Origin: Polytrichum commune
Taxonomy: Eukaryota > Streptophyta > Polytrichopsida > Polytrichales > Polytrichaceae
Assembly (NCBI GenBank): GCA_950295325.1
Contig: OX485806.1
Span: 58,025,169 to 58,089,168 of the forward strand
Direction of reading: 5' to 3'
DNA length: 64,000 nt
The position numbers and the translations under genes were made by a program. The number at the start of each line of letters is the position of its first letter. Position 1 is the stretch's first letter. Below the pieces are notes generated by a model. That model was given only the letters and a program-made list of their open reading frames with translations. It made no database searches and was not told the origin of the DNA. Shown in pieces: positions 1-11,392 of the stretch.

Positions 1-440
1 CGAAGAAGGCAAAGCATTCTTCACAACGAGCTCACGGTGGATGAACCTGTAAAATGAAGAACATCATAAACAAAAACGGTGGCGGGATAGAAATGAAACA
101 AAAACTATATGAACTAAAAGAAAACTCAAAATATTCCCGGTAAGCGACGCGTTTGATTGCTATGGGGCCTTCCTTAAAATCCATGAGATCAAGGCCTTTG
201 ATAAATTTCAAATCTCCCTTGTCGTCAAAATAAACCAGAAATGCCTTGTCCCAAAGATTCAGCCTCCAATGCTCAATATAATTGGCCGGTTGATAAATAT
301 CCTCCGCGGAACTCCAATCGATTTCAATGCAACACTCATTTTCAAATGAAGCTATCTCGCCCTCAACCCCCTTCTCCAACTATGACAACAAAGAAAATAG
401 TAAGGGGATGGTACTTGATAACATACTCCACTCTAACTTG

Positions 441-1200
441 AACCATATATCAAAAACAAAATTCAATTTTGACAACATGGACCTCTAACATGGCCCCTTA
501 AGACATTAGAAATCTGAACTTAGCTTATTAACTAGAAATCTGAAACCTTAACCTGGCCACTTATTAGGCTGAAAATCTGAATTTAGCTTATCAACTACAA
601 ATCTGAAACCTCAAACATGGCCACATATTAGGCTCATAATCTGAACCTTGCTTATCAACTACAAATCTGAAACCGCAAACATGGCCACTTATTTCCCTCA
701 TAATCTGAACCTAGCTTATCAAGTACAAATCTGAAACCTCTAACTTGGCCACTTATTAGGCTCATAATCTGAACCTTGCTTATCAACTACAAATCTGAAA
801 CCGCAAACATGGCCACTTATTTCCGTCATAATTTGAACCTAGCTTATCAACTACAAATCTGAAACCTCTAACTTGGCCACTTATTAGGCTCATAATCTGA
901 ACCTTGCTTATCAACTACAAATCTGAAACCTCAAACTGGCCACTTATGGGACTCATAATCTGAACCTTGCTTATCAACTAGAAGTCTGAAACCTCAAACA
1001 TGGCCACTTATACGACTCATAATCAGAACTTAGCTTATATTCTAGAAAACTGAAACCTTAACCTGGCCACTTATTTGGCTGAAAATCTGAACTTAGCTTA
1101 TTAACTAGAAATCTGATACATCAACCTGGCCACTTATTCGACTCATCATCTAATTTAGCTTATCTAATTCAAATCCGAAACTTCAACATGGCCCACTAAT
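441..1200. repeat. 64-bp minisatellite inside intron 5 of copy A
   Basis: About twelve tandem units with a 64-bp period. Each has a TGGCCACTTATTAGGCTCA block, then AATCTGAACC, GCTTATCAACTACAAATCTG and AAACCTC. For example, the TGGCC blocks lie near 554, 618, 682 and 746. The array lies wholly within intron 5 of copy A and is related to the arrays at 3040-3475 and 6129-6860 upstream of that gene. Confidence 0.85.
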
Positions 1201-2174
1201 ACCCCACTATCCCCTTGAAATCCGAAACCTTGGCATGACCCACTCGAATCCCACATGTAGAATGGAAAAGAAGAAACGGAGTCAAAATACTGAGGATGCA
1301 CCTGAGCCCAGAAAAAGCTTTGTTGAGCCAGTTGTCGAGGACTTTCTCCTTAAGAGGGAGATCGGAGGGAAATCTATTCTTATCCTTGACCTCGGGAGGA
1401 CAGTTCCACCAACGTAGCCACTTGGCCTTGAAGTGGGAATCTACATGTGCGGTGGCCACCTTTTGAAGTTTCTCAATTGTCATATCAGTGACCAGGAAAG
1501 TAGAGAAATGACGGTCAATCTGCCACATAGAAGAAAGATAAGTAAAATAAAGATAAAACAAGCACGGCAAAATTCATAGGAGGATGAAAAACTAAACCAA
1601 AAAACAAAGATAGGAGAGACACCTCGTTGAAGAAATCATCACCGTTGTCCTTGTGGGCAACGGAAATGAACTTCTCAAAGTTCCGAGAACGAATGGTTTT
1701 GATCAACCTATCTTGGGCTTTTGTCATAGCATTCCAAATATCGGTAGCAGTTCTCTGAGCCTCCGGAGTAGCCTCATGATATGACCTTGCCGCGGTATCA
1801 GCCGCGTTGGATATCTCCCTCTGAAACAAACAAAAATAAGGATAAGAAGCGTACATAGACGTGGGAGAAAGATGGGAGTGGAAAATGTACACAAAATTTA
1901 CCTTGTATAAGAACTTGACGAAGACATCTAATGTCAGGGGATACCAAGTAGGACTCTTCTCCATCTTGGACTCACACATCTTGTAGTCCGAAACGGAAAG
2001 GAGGTCTTTGAACTCCTCTAGCCTCATCTTTCCAAACGTACGAATGCGAAGTAACTTGGCGGGGAGGGTGTCCTTAACATGGTCATGCTCCGTGGACCTA
2101 GACAAATAAAATGTTAGAGGAAAAAATGCGAACAAACAAAAGAGAGGATCAACAACATTAAATGTTGAACTCAC

Positions 2175-2752
2175 CAGTTGATGTCATTCATAGCATTAAG
2201 GAAGGGAGCGGTGCAATTTCTTGCATCCACCACAATACAATCAGCCCATATATGCCAATTTTTGTCCAACGGGTGATGATTGTTGATGTGCCTCCACCAA
2301 GCTGTCAATCGATGGTTCCCTTCCCACACGAAGAACATTTTGCCAACAAAGTAAGCAAGGTCGAAGTCTATTTGGAGTATGGCATCAAACTCTGCATTGG
2401 CCTCCTGCCATAATGGACTCCAGGAGGACTTGATGTCATCGGAGACATCAAGAGGCTCAACGAGGTTGTTGTATGTTGAGACGTACATAGCTCGGTCACC
2501 ATCACGATACCCCATCACAAACTCATTCTCCAAACGAGAAACATCAACGTCGTTGATTGGCCGAACAAGAGGAAGAGTCCGCAACCGACACAATGGAATT
2601 GAGAAACGAGACTTCCCTAGAGGCTTGAATCGAACCCGCTGAATCACGGTGTTGGAGTTTTGTTTTTGCGATCTACGAATCGTTAACTCTGCTTCAGGTA
2701 GATTCAACTCAGCAAGAGGTTTTATGCAGTCGGGTACAGCCGGAACATCAAT
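2175..2752 (-). CDS. ParB/sulfiredoxin-like domain exon of copy A
   Basis: This 578-nt exon has acceptor TAG at its 5' side and donor GTGAGT at its 3' side. It reads without a stop. Two ParB-type boxes are visible: an N-terminal FSIPLCRLRTLPLV followed by VDVSRLENEFVMGY, and a later MFFVWEGNHRLTAWWRHI. In ParB and sulfiredoxin folds these correspond to the first strand and helix and to the G-x-H-R / G-E-R-R nucleotide-binding box. About 90 residues separate the boxes, including an inserted stretch not typical of bacterial ParB. Family assignment is by motif only; a profile search would decide it. Confidence 0.6.
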
Positions 2753-3039
2753 CTACAACATAAGAGAAGCAAAGCATAAGAAAAAAACTCTAAACCCAGA
2801 ATGTGAATGAAGCATTGATACAATACAAGAACACCAGTATCAGATGTATGAATCAAACACCTCTTCTTGTGAGATGTCATCCAAAGCCGCATGGCTAGCC
2901 TCAAGAGGCGACAATATAACAACTCCATCCGCCATGTATTGCACCCGTGCTACAGGAAGAGCCAAAGACTCCGATGCCTGCATGCACAAAATACACCTTA
3001 AGACACTAGAAAACACAACAAAGCGTAGTCTTTGCAAAA

Positions 3040-3475
3040 TTAGAAACCTCCAACCTGCCCCTGTAATCCTACATGACCCACCCTGTCGATTCCAAGAAAA
3101 ATCCCCTTATTCACTATATCTCCAAATTAGAATCCACTATTGACAACAAAGAACTCAACCTGGGCCCCTCACACCCACCCTTTGGTTTCCGAGAGGGTCT
3201 AAACCTTGGACTCATAATCTGATCTTAACGTATATACTAGAAATCTGAACCCTCTAACATGGCCACATATTAAGCTCAAAATCTGAACCTAGCTCATTAA
3301 TTACAAATTCGATACCTTAACATGGCCCATTAAAACCCCACTTACCCCACCCTCTCGGAAACGAGAGGCCCCCCCCCTGTCCAAATATTTTTTTGACCTC
3401 AAAATTAGACTGAAAATCTGGAATTAACTTACATACTAGAAATCTGAACCCTCTAACATGGCCAATGTGAACCCT
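3040..3475. repeat. minisatellite with dyad cores upstream of copy A (left part)
   Basis: Degenerate units of the same family as 441-1200, here carrying the dyad core (arm GACCCTCTCGG and inverted arm) near 3177-3199 and 3348-3371. The array begins just upstream of the acceptor of copy A's first exon (2977). It is interrupted at 3475/3476 by an LTR-type insertion and resumes at 6129. Confidence 0.7.
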
Positions 3476-6128
3476 TTGAATGGTCCACCACTCTGCGGGA
3501 TCACTTTTAGTTAGAATGTTGGCATTAAAAGTTAGAATTGATAGGGAATTTAGGGAAAATTAGTTCATTTAGCATTTAGCCTAGAAGAAAGAAGGTCAAA
3601 ATGAAACTTCGGCGAGAGGGTGGCAACCTCAACGAGGAAAACCCCTGAGCCAAAATTTCGGGAAAGGGTTTGACAAATGGATCCGGTGGAGGAGGGGTCC
3701 AACCCTTTTGTGAGAGGGTTTAAAAACCCCTCCTTCCACCTTGTAGCTCTCTCTCCCTCTCTAATGCTTGGGCGAAGCCCTGCTTCAATGTAGTTAGGAA
3801 AAAATTCTTTAGCATGCATTCTCAATGTCCTAAAAGAAAGGCTTGAGAACCTATTATACTCTCTCTCCTAGTTAGAATGTGTGTTTATTAACACACCAAC
3901 AAAATTATTCCTTCTTTTGTAGAGGTAGGTTGGATGGTAGAATTTTGAGTGGAGGCATTGTAGACCTCATCTGCCAATGCCCTGAAGGCTTAGTTCAGAA
4001 GCTAGAACAAGATACTTATCATTTTTCTCTTAGAGAGATTTCCTATAACTATCCATAGTCGTTTCCCATTTGTGATTTGGTTAAGATGACAATTAGTTAT
4101 GGATTTTCAAAGATGGAGTAGAAAAAACTGGGTGGTCTTGTGGGTAGCGGCTGCTGGATCAGACCTGCGAGGCCAATAGGAATTTTATTTCCAAGAAGTT
4201 ATACTTTTCCCAAGTAGAACTTTTGTGTAGCTTTCCAAAATGACTTAGAACATTTGATTTGAGCAAGATTTGAATTAAATATGAATTGTGGAAGATGGGA
4301 CACATAGTTTGAGAACTTTTGGTTGACTGCTGGATTACAGAGGATCTGCTGGGTTCACTTCGGCTTACCTTTCTAATCACATGTTTTTATCAAATACATT
4401 TTTTTAATATCTCTCCAGGGTCATATAGAACGTTTGAATTGAGTAATATTTGAATTAGATATGAATTGTTGAAGGTGAGATACATAGTTTAAGTCTTCTT
4501 GATTGACTGCTGTATTACAAGGAGTCTGCTGCTGAATTTTTATTAGCTTAACCTACTGATGTCATAATTTTCCTAGTTAGAGCTTGTTTATAGCTTTCCA
4601 ATGGTATAAGGAAAGCCTAGATCCAAGTAGTAAGGAATGTGCTATGAATTTTTGAAGCTAGAAGGTAGATAGGTGGGTTGGAAGGGTCGGTTGAATCGAC
4701 CTCACACTTCCAACCCTCATAACTTTTGCATTTCTTATCCGATTAGAGTGATTTTTAGATCATTGGAAAGATAATTAGGTGCACTAAGTATAAATGTTAT
4801 GCTTAGGATTAAATTACAGTGCAGGATAAACACTTCATATTTTAATTGTTAACTAATGTACGCTTACTACCAAACTAGTTATAAAGAAGGACGCAAGGTC
4901 GACGCTCGGGAAGTGGAGCAAGGAAGGAGGTAGCAGCTTAGCCTACATCAAACCCAAATCAACTGAGGAGAATTGAGGTAAATTAACTAACCTTAAGCCT
5001 TCCATTTAGGATTAGAGGGAGCGCGGCTAAGTTACGCAGCTCTAAATCCACTCACCTATCTCGTAAGGTCAAGTGGCTTGTCCACTTGACCGCCAAGGAA
5101 ATACCCAACTCCATTGTTTTCGGGGCCCTTGGTATGTTTTGTGGTAGTAGCTTCATTTATTAGCAAGTTTCGTGTGTGGTAAGTCGGATTAATCACCGAC
5201 ACGACCACTCTGAATGTTGTTGGTGGAAAGGTGGGGTTAATGACCCGCGAATCCACTATTATGTTGTTGGCCCCATAGATTGGGAGTAATGGCCCCAATT
5301 TATGAAGATTGTGCAACAGGTTGAACCTACAAGTTGCCCGTCACCCTGGTCCCATTGAGTTGCATTTCGTGGTCTATCCAGTGTAAACACATTTAACAAT
5401 CAAAACATACAAAATAAATCGTAAACCCTTGTTGGCAAGAGACCCGAATCGGAAACTTAACTCGGTAGAGTGACACCACCCTTCGAACCATTCATGTCCG
5501 AAGGGTTTGAGATGTTACTCGATCTTCAAAGGACCTGCACGAGGCCTTAGAAGGTTCCTAGGTAAGGGGTGCACCAACCAGGTAAGGGGTGATGCCTAAT
5601 ATGTTAATGTAGTGAGTTAGGACGTACAAACAAAAGTAAGTAATTAAGAAGGAATTTGTGTCAAGGGTGGGACTTAGGCCAAGTTCCCCCGCTTAGAAAA
5701 CTAAATAGAACTAAATAAAGAAATAGAAAGAATTGAATGGTCCATCAAATTGTCGTTATTCCGTTCGTTGAGTTAGAGTGGTATGAGTCACACCCGGTTG
5801 GGTGTATCAGAACCATCCCAATTCACAAATTATGATTGTCTTGGTTTCAAGGCTAGTGCGTCTGCGCGTAGAATAGGTTGTAGGTTAAGGTTAAAACTAG
5901 ATATGAAATTGGTTAGTGGAGTTTAAAGCCACATTAGTAAAAAACTAAGGCCCAACCTCCGGAGGTACTACGACGCATATTTAATCTTCCTTAAAAATCT
6001 AACTACTCACGTTATACACCTATCATCCGGGTTCGGCTTGGGCGCCTGCAAATGCAGGCCACCTTCACCGAAGGGCTTGTGTGATACTTTTAGGCTCCCT
6101 CGAAAGGGGGTGGCCCAAAAGTACCACA
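3476..6128. mobile_element. LTR-type insertion (2.65 kb) splitting the copy A array
   Basis: The insertion begins TGTGAACCC and ends TACCACA, the TG..CA form of LTR ends. Direct flanks are GCCAA (3471-3475) and GCCAC (6129-6133). The array unit reads GGCCACATATT when uninterrupted, so this is a 5-bp target duplication with one later change. No coding region is recognisable inside. Two related blocks at 4200-4345 and 4405-4535 form a diverged internal duplication. The right part (about 4970-6128) is related to 18020-19394. It is either a large solo LTR or a non-autonomous LTR element. Confidence 0.6.
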
Positions 6129-6860
6129 GCCACATATTAGGCTCATAATCAAAACCTTGCTTATCAAATACAAAGCTGAAACCTTACACATGGCCCACTA
6201 AAACCCCACTATCCCGACCCTCTCGGAATCGAGAGGGTCCCCCCCTTGTCCAAATATTTAGTGGACCTCAAAACTAGACTGAAAATCTCGAATTAGATTA
6301 CATACTAGAAATTTGAACCCTCTAACATGGCCACATATTAGGCTCAAAATCTGAACCTAGCTTATCAACTACAAATCTGAAACCTCTCAGTTGGCCACTT
6401 ATTAGGCTCATAATCTGAACGTAGCTCATTAACTACAAATCTGAAACCACTAACATGGCCACTTATTAGGCTCATAATCAAAACCTTGCTTATCAAATAC
6501 AAAGCTGAAACCTTACACATGGCCCACTAAAACCCCACTATCCCCACCTTCTCGGAATCGAGAGGGTCCCCCCCCTTGTCCAAATATTTAGTGGGCCTCA
6601 AAACTAGACTGAAAATCTGGAATTAGCTTACACACTAGAAATCTGAACCCTCTAACATGGCCACATATTAGGCTCAAAATCTGAACCTAGCTTATCAACT
6701 ACAAATCTGAAACCTCTAACTTGGCCACTTATTAGGCTCATAATCTGAACCTTGCTTGTCAACTACAAATCTGAAACCTCTAACATGGCTACTAATTAGG
6801 CTCATAATCTGAACCTTGCTTATCAACTACAAATTTGAAACCGCAAACATGGCCACTTAT
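6129..6860. repeat. minisatellite with dyad cores upstream of copy A (right part)
   Basis: Continues the array broken at 3475. Units of about 64 bp alternate with a longer unit carrying the dyad core: 6216-6239 is intact and 6545-6568 is slightly decayed. Each core is followed by a run of C and TGTCCAAATATTTAGTGG. Confidence 0.75.
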
Positions 6861-7206
6861 TTAAAACAAAATGCAGGTTTAAACATCAAACCTGTCTATA
6901 CCGAACTTCTCCGAACTATGGGATTGTGGATGCTCCTTCCACATTCGACACGACACCGCAAGGTTGTCGGCAAGGGTTTCCTCCTCTCTTCTCTCTCCGA
7001 ACGACAAACTAGGTTAGCTGCAATGGTTCCTTGGTGTCGGCTAGGGTGGACTACCTCCATCTATTTTCGAACTCTTCTATTTCCTAGGTACCATGCCCCA
7101 AAATATAATGGGCCGAAAGCCTAGTTGCTATGGGCCATGTTTGGGAGGTGGCGGCCCCGCACAACTTCGTGCTTAGCCAATACCCTATTCGTGGTGCATA
7201 ATTGTT

Positions 7207-7230
7207 GACCCTCTCGTTTCCGAGAGGGTT
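7207..7230. repeat. isolated copy of the 24-bp dyad between copy A and MULE 1
   Basis: GACCCTCTCG, a short centre and CGAGAGGGT stand alone here, outside any tandem array, about 850 bp upstream of the MULE start codon. The surrounding 6861-7380 shows no gene. This is the only dyad in the stretch between the array end and the MULE 5' region. Confidence 0.7.
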
Positions 7231-7380
7231 CGGTTGTATATCCCCATCTAACCAACTTTAACAAAAAGAGAGCTTTCAACATTCAACGTGTTGGTCATGA
7301 AGAATCACATTACATAACTCAATATCAAATGCCATCTTGTAAATTACCTAAATGTAAATATGAGCCTAGTGCATAATACG

Positions 7381-7761
7381 CTAAACCAAACTTACTGTGC
7401 CCATTGAGTCCTCCTTTCTCTCCTCCTCAGATTCGCTTGAATCCGAATCGCTTCGATGCTCGCTCTCTCCCATCGATTGTTCTTGTGATCCACCCTTCTC
7501 CCGTTCTTCCTCTATCCGTTCCAGTTCCCCGTTCCTGCTAGATGTCTCTGTCTCTGCCTCTCCGCCCGTCTTGCTCAAATCTGTTGGTTGTTCACTTCCC
7601 TGTGTACAGGATTGCTCCTTCTTCCTCAGTTCTCTCCGTCTCCTCTGTTTTGAATTGCTAAAACTTGTGCCTCCCTTTCTTTTCTTTCTTTTTCTTCCAG
7701 GATCGGCTGTGGAGACTTGACTATTTCTTGGTTCCTTCATGTGTGCGTCCCGGTTTCCCAA
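7381..7761 (-). CDS. small charged-protein ORF divergent from MULE 1 (uncertain)
   Basis: A 126-residue open frame opposite to and upstream of the MULE transposase. It starts MGNRDAHMKEPRN, has a basic nuclear-localisation-like centre (GRKRKKRKGG, KQRRRRELRKK), then a Ser/Glu-rich acidic tail. The homologous place upstream of MULE 2 (30379-30660, minus) keeps MKE, the KKRKGGTSF block and KQRRRR but has stops. Conservation of the charged block in this frame hints at coding; low-complexity composition is an alternative. No family recognised. Confidence 0.25.
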   Translation of the reverse strand: MGNRDAHMKEPRNSQVSTADPGRKRKKRKGGTSFSNSKQRRRRELRKKEQSCTQGSEQPTDLSKTGGEAETETSSRNGELERIEEEREKGGSQEQSMGESEHRSDSDSSESEEERKEDSMGTVSLV

Positions 7762-9998
7762 TACTCGTCTCTCTCCTATCCTCTTCTATTAGGGCATCGC
7801 ACTCACATAATAACTCGTTCTTTTGCTTGTATTGTTCTTTATATTGCCAGTGCTTCAGGGTTAGGGTTTCCCTCTTTTTGGCAGCCGTCCCTTGTTTTCC
7901 CTTTTTGGCATCCTCCCCCTACTCCTTTTTTATATACATTAGTTCCTCGAATTCTGTTCCTTCGGTGATGCACATGGTGACATCACAACGTTTGTCTTCA
8001 CCATTCTTCTTCCTTATAAATCTTTGCATCTTTGTGCATTTACGTTTCTGTTTTTTTGCCTTCATGGCTTCCAGCTCAATGGCCGAACTTCGTTCCAATG
8101 CCAACGATGTCCCTATTCTCTTCCCCATTGGTGCACAGGGTATTGCTGTTGTCTCGGAGCTTCATCTTAGCATTAGGTTCTCTCTTCAATACAATATGGG
8201 TAGATCGTGAGATCTTCAATGATACTGGATTGCTCGTTCATACATTCCATGAGCCCTCCAAGGTAACTGACAATGGCAATGTAGTGTGGGAGCTTGGCGC
8301 AGGAAAGTATAGGGTTTGGGGCTGGCCAGATTCTCGGATGGGAGTGTCAACAGAACTCCATGCTCCTCTTCGATCTTCCACTGTTGACTTTAGCACACCT
8401 CCGGTAGTAAGTGTCAAGACCGAGCCTGACATAGACAACGTTGTAGACTTGTCTGATTCTTCGACTGAAGATGTATCTATGAGGAAGGCTGATGTTCATG
8501 ATTCCCCTCCTTTGTTTCCCTCTGATTCCTTTGTAACGCCTTCACCTTCTCGCTATGTTCCTTTATCTCCTTCCGTACCGTCTACGTCCAACCTCCTCCA
8601 CCTATTGTTCAATGTCTTCGTCGTCTAGGTTCTATACTCGGTAGTAAAAGCGTCCTCAAGAAAATAGATTACCATAAGATCAAAATCCAAGAGGTTAATC
8701 ACCTCCCCCCTCGTTTCGATGGTACCCAGTTATTTGTCCTCCCTGCACCAGAAGTCTCTTCATCTCTTTCCAGGGCCAGGTCCATGGACGGCATGGACAA
8801 GCAATATGATGGCCATGTTTGGACGAAGACTCAGACCACCAACATTACAAACGATGTTGGCCTTGTATTTCGTTCCTCTACCTGTGTTGGCCATCTCCAA
8901 TGCCAAAACACTTGTTGTGATTTCCTTCAACGCGCCCATCGTATCTCTCATGTCAACGACACGGAATTTGATGGTTTCACTACTCAGCCTTTCCCTCTCT
9001 CTGGCATTGTGCCATCCGGATCTACTCTTGTGTGCAGGATCTGCAAACAACCTCCCAAATGCATTGCATTTTGCGAGGCGAAGATTTTCTACGTCCATGG
9101 GAAGAATTTCTCCCAAAGAGCCTGCATTCATATCGGAAACCATCAACATCCAGTGAAGGTTGGGGACTGCAGAGACAGTCGGAAGCGCATCAATGCTCTT
9201 CTCGAGGAGCACGTTGAGCGTACGCCTCAGGCCACGTACAACAAGATCGTCCTTAAAGCCATCAAGGACATTGTTGGTGAGTTCATCCTTTCTGAAAATA
9301 GTGAGAAACACCGTCTCCTCTCCTTAACACAGCTCGAACCTGTGTTTGAGAGTTGTAGAGGGTTGAACTCCCCAAACCTTCGATCTAAGGTTACCTTTTT
9401 CAAATTTTTGCGGAGGTTCGGTGTTATGGATGGCATCGCAAAGCTCCGAGGCGTTAGCAATTGGGCCTACGTCCAACGGAACCAATTCCCAAGACAAGGT
9501 GACGATGCCGACAAGGTGTTCGTCTTCAAGATGTCGGAGGTTGGTCCTGGAAGCGGGGTGGATTTGGTTCGTCGGATGCAACCGGGTGGGGACCTTGAGA
9601 ACGCCTGGATTATGTCCGATCACGTCAAACGGGTCAAAGGGTGGACCACCATGGCCGCTCATGTCTACGATGGGACTTATCAACGGGTCATGACCATTTC
9701 ATGTTGTGATTTCCAATCGGAGGATAAGGATGCCCAAGTGCTCTTCTGGCAGAACCTCAACCATGTCATGGCCCGCCACGGTATCCCGCATCCTAATTTT
9801 ATTGGCTTCATGGCGGACAGTGCGCAAGCCAATTGGAACGTTGTGAGCATTGTGTATGGTTCAGGAGATCCCAAAGTTCCTATGGAGGGCCGTGAGCGCA
9901 TTTGTTTTTTCCATTGGAAACAGTCGCTCGAGAAACATACGAAATCCTACATAAAGCATGAGTTACAAGACCAACATAGACACCTTTGCCTTCAATAT

Positions 9999-10190
9999 TA
10001 TTGGGATATGAGAGGAGAAAGCAAAGACATCAGCGTAGAAAGGTAGAACACAACACACAAGGATTGCATACAATGGAGAGAGTGATGAGCTCCTCCCCTT
10101 ATGCCTTTATTTATATGTGTAGGTTAGGACCAGCCGTGACAACCCATATGGGACAATGTCACCGATGCAACCTAACACTACCTTCCAATA
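9999..10190 (-). repeat. copia 3' LTR
   Basis: 192 bp, identical to 15252-15443 except one base. It carries a TATA-like TTTATTTATAT stretch near 10107-10117. Its minus-strand 5' end is TATTGGAAGG. Confidence 0.93.
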
Positions 10191-10202
10191 CTCCCACTTT
10201 GC
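10191..10202 (-). promoter_or_regulatory. copia polypurine tract
   Basis: On the minus strand GCAAAGTGGGAG directly precedes the 3' LTR. This is the expected place and composition for plus-strand priming. Confidence 0.6.
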
Positions 10203-10404
10203 GAGGTGGCATTGTACTCCAACCCCATTATTTCACTTAACATCTCATGCCTATCCCTCGCTAAAGCCTTTGTAAGAATATCCGCTACCATATATTGCGT
10301 TGGACAATATTCTAGCTCTACAACATTGTTTTCAATTTTCTCTCTAATAAAATGGTGTTGCACATCTATATGTTTTGACCTATCATGGTTGGTTGGGTTC
10401 TTAG

Positions 10405-11319
10405 CTAATGCCATAGAACCTTGGTTGTCGCCTCCTCTTGTGTACAACCTACATCCTCCATTAGTTGCCTTAGCCAAATGGCCTCCCTCGTGCATCGGTT
10501 CATGGCCATGTACTCCGCCTCCATTGTGGATTGAGCCACCGTTAGTTGTCGTTTGCTATTCCACGTCACGGCCCCGTTTCCAACGAAGAAAACGTATCCG
10601 GAGGTAGACCTTCGGTTTTCCACATCGCCGGCCCAATCCGCATCCGAATAACCTTTAAGGTTTATATGTTGTCCTCCGATGCGCAACCTCATATCAATGG
10701 TGCCTTTCAAGTATCGCATAATTCGTTTCACGGCCATCCAATGCATCGGACCCGGTTCCGACATAAACCGACTTACCACGCTTACCGCGAATGCGAGGTC
10801 CGGTCTTGTGGCCACCATTGCGTACATCAACGACCCCACCGTCCTTTGGTACGGAATGTCCTTCATTTCGTGTGAATGCTTCTCGTATTCCTCCTCCGAA
10901 AGCTTTGCCAATGAGGTCTTGGTGTCGAGCGGGGTTGAGATGGGCTTGCAATCACTCATGCCGAATCGCTCCAAAATGGTTTCGATGTAGCTTCGTTGAT
11001 GCATGGTGATGGTGCGCGTCCTCCTATCTCGCTCGAAATGGACTCCGAGGAAGAAATGCAACTCGCCGAGGTCGCTCATCTCGAACTCCTTCTCGAGGCT
11101 AGATTTCAACTCGTTGATCACGTCCACGTTGCTTGCCAAGATGATGAGGTCGTCTACATATATGATTACAATCACAATGTAGTGGCAAGTTTGTAACACG
11201 TACAACGAGTGGTCCGCATGGCTCCTCGTAAAGCCTTTGTTCACAAAGAATATGTGAATGCACTCGTACCACGCTCGTCGGATTGCTTTAATCCGTAGAG
11301 CGATTTCCCCAACTTGCAT
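10405..11319 (-). CDS. copia RT C-terminal part and RNase H
   Basis: After another small frameshift near 11285 (SLYGLKQS to RAWYECI) this frame carries the RT catalytic YVDDLIIL and the RNase H block [20 protein letters not shown]. It ends prematurely at EEATTKVLW*. The last piece ([12 protein letters not shown] .. ADILTKALARD) lies in another frame at 10178-10495 after a small deletion. The copy therefore has at least four pol lesions despite nearly identical LTRs. Confidence 0.9.
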   Translation of the reverse strand: MQVGEIALRIKAIRRAWYECIHIFFVNKGFTRSHADHSLYVLQTCHYIVIVIIYVDDLIILASNVDVINELKSSLEKEFEMSDLGELHFFLGVHFERDRRTRTITMHQRSYIETILERFGMSDCKPISTPLDTKTSLAKLSEEEYEKHSHEMKDIPYQRTVGSLMYAMVATRPDLAFAVSVVSRFMSEPGPMHWMAVKRIMRYLKGTIDMRLRIGGQHINLKGYSDADWAGDVENRRSTSGYVFFVGNGAVTWNSKRQLTVAQSTMEAEYMAMNRCTREAIWLRQLMEDVGCTQEEATTKVLWH

Positions 11320-11392
11320 ACGAGGTGCTCTCGGCCTTTTTGCACAAACCCCTCCGGTTGCTCCATGTAGATGACCACGTGCAATTCGCCGT

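Larger units (their letters stand above)
1..2977 (-). pseudogene. ParB-methyltransferase family gene, copy A (5' seven exons, cut by window edge)
   Basis: Exons on the minus strand, in order: 2861-2977, 2175-2752, 1902-2097, 1623-1820, 1302-1519, 138-379 and 46-1 (runs off the window). All acceptors are AG and all donors GT except after the sixth exon, where the other copies' CG|GTAATG is CG|GGAATA. Exon sizes 578, 196, 198 and 242 equal those of copies B, C and E; the fifth exon is 218 instead of 219 nt, a 1-nt loss near its end that shifts frame. The second exon encodes the ParB-like domain. The following exons are helical and Lys/Arg/Trp-rich and unrecognised. A keeps the best version of the ParB box (GNHRLTAW). 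No other stop codon is seen in the exons listed, so A is the least damaged copy. Intron 5 (380-1301) is filled by a 64-bp minisatellite. The 5' side faces the MULE gene at 8064 head-to-head. Confidence 0.72.

Noticed and set aside
8760-9311. 183-codon minus-strand ORF within MULE 1
   Set aside because: Antisense shadow of the transposase zinc-finger region.
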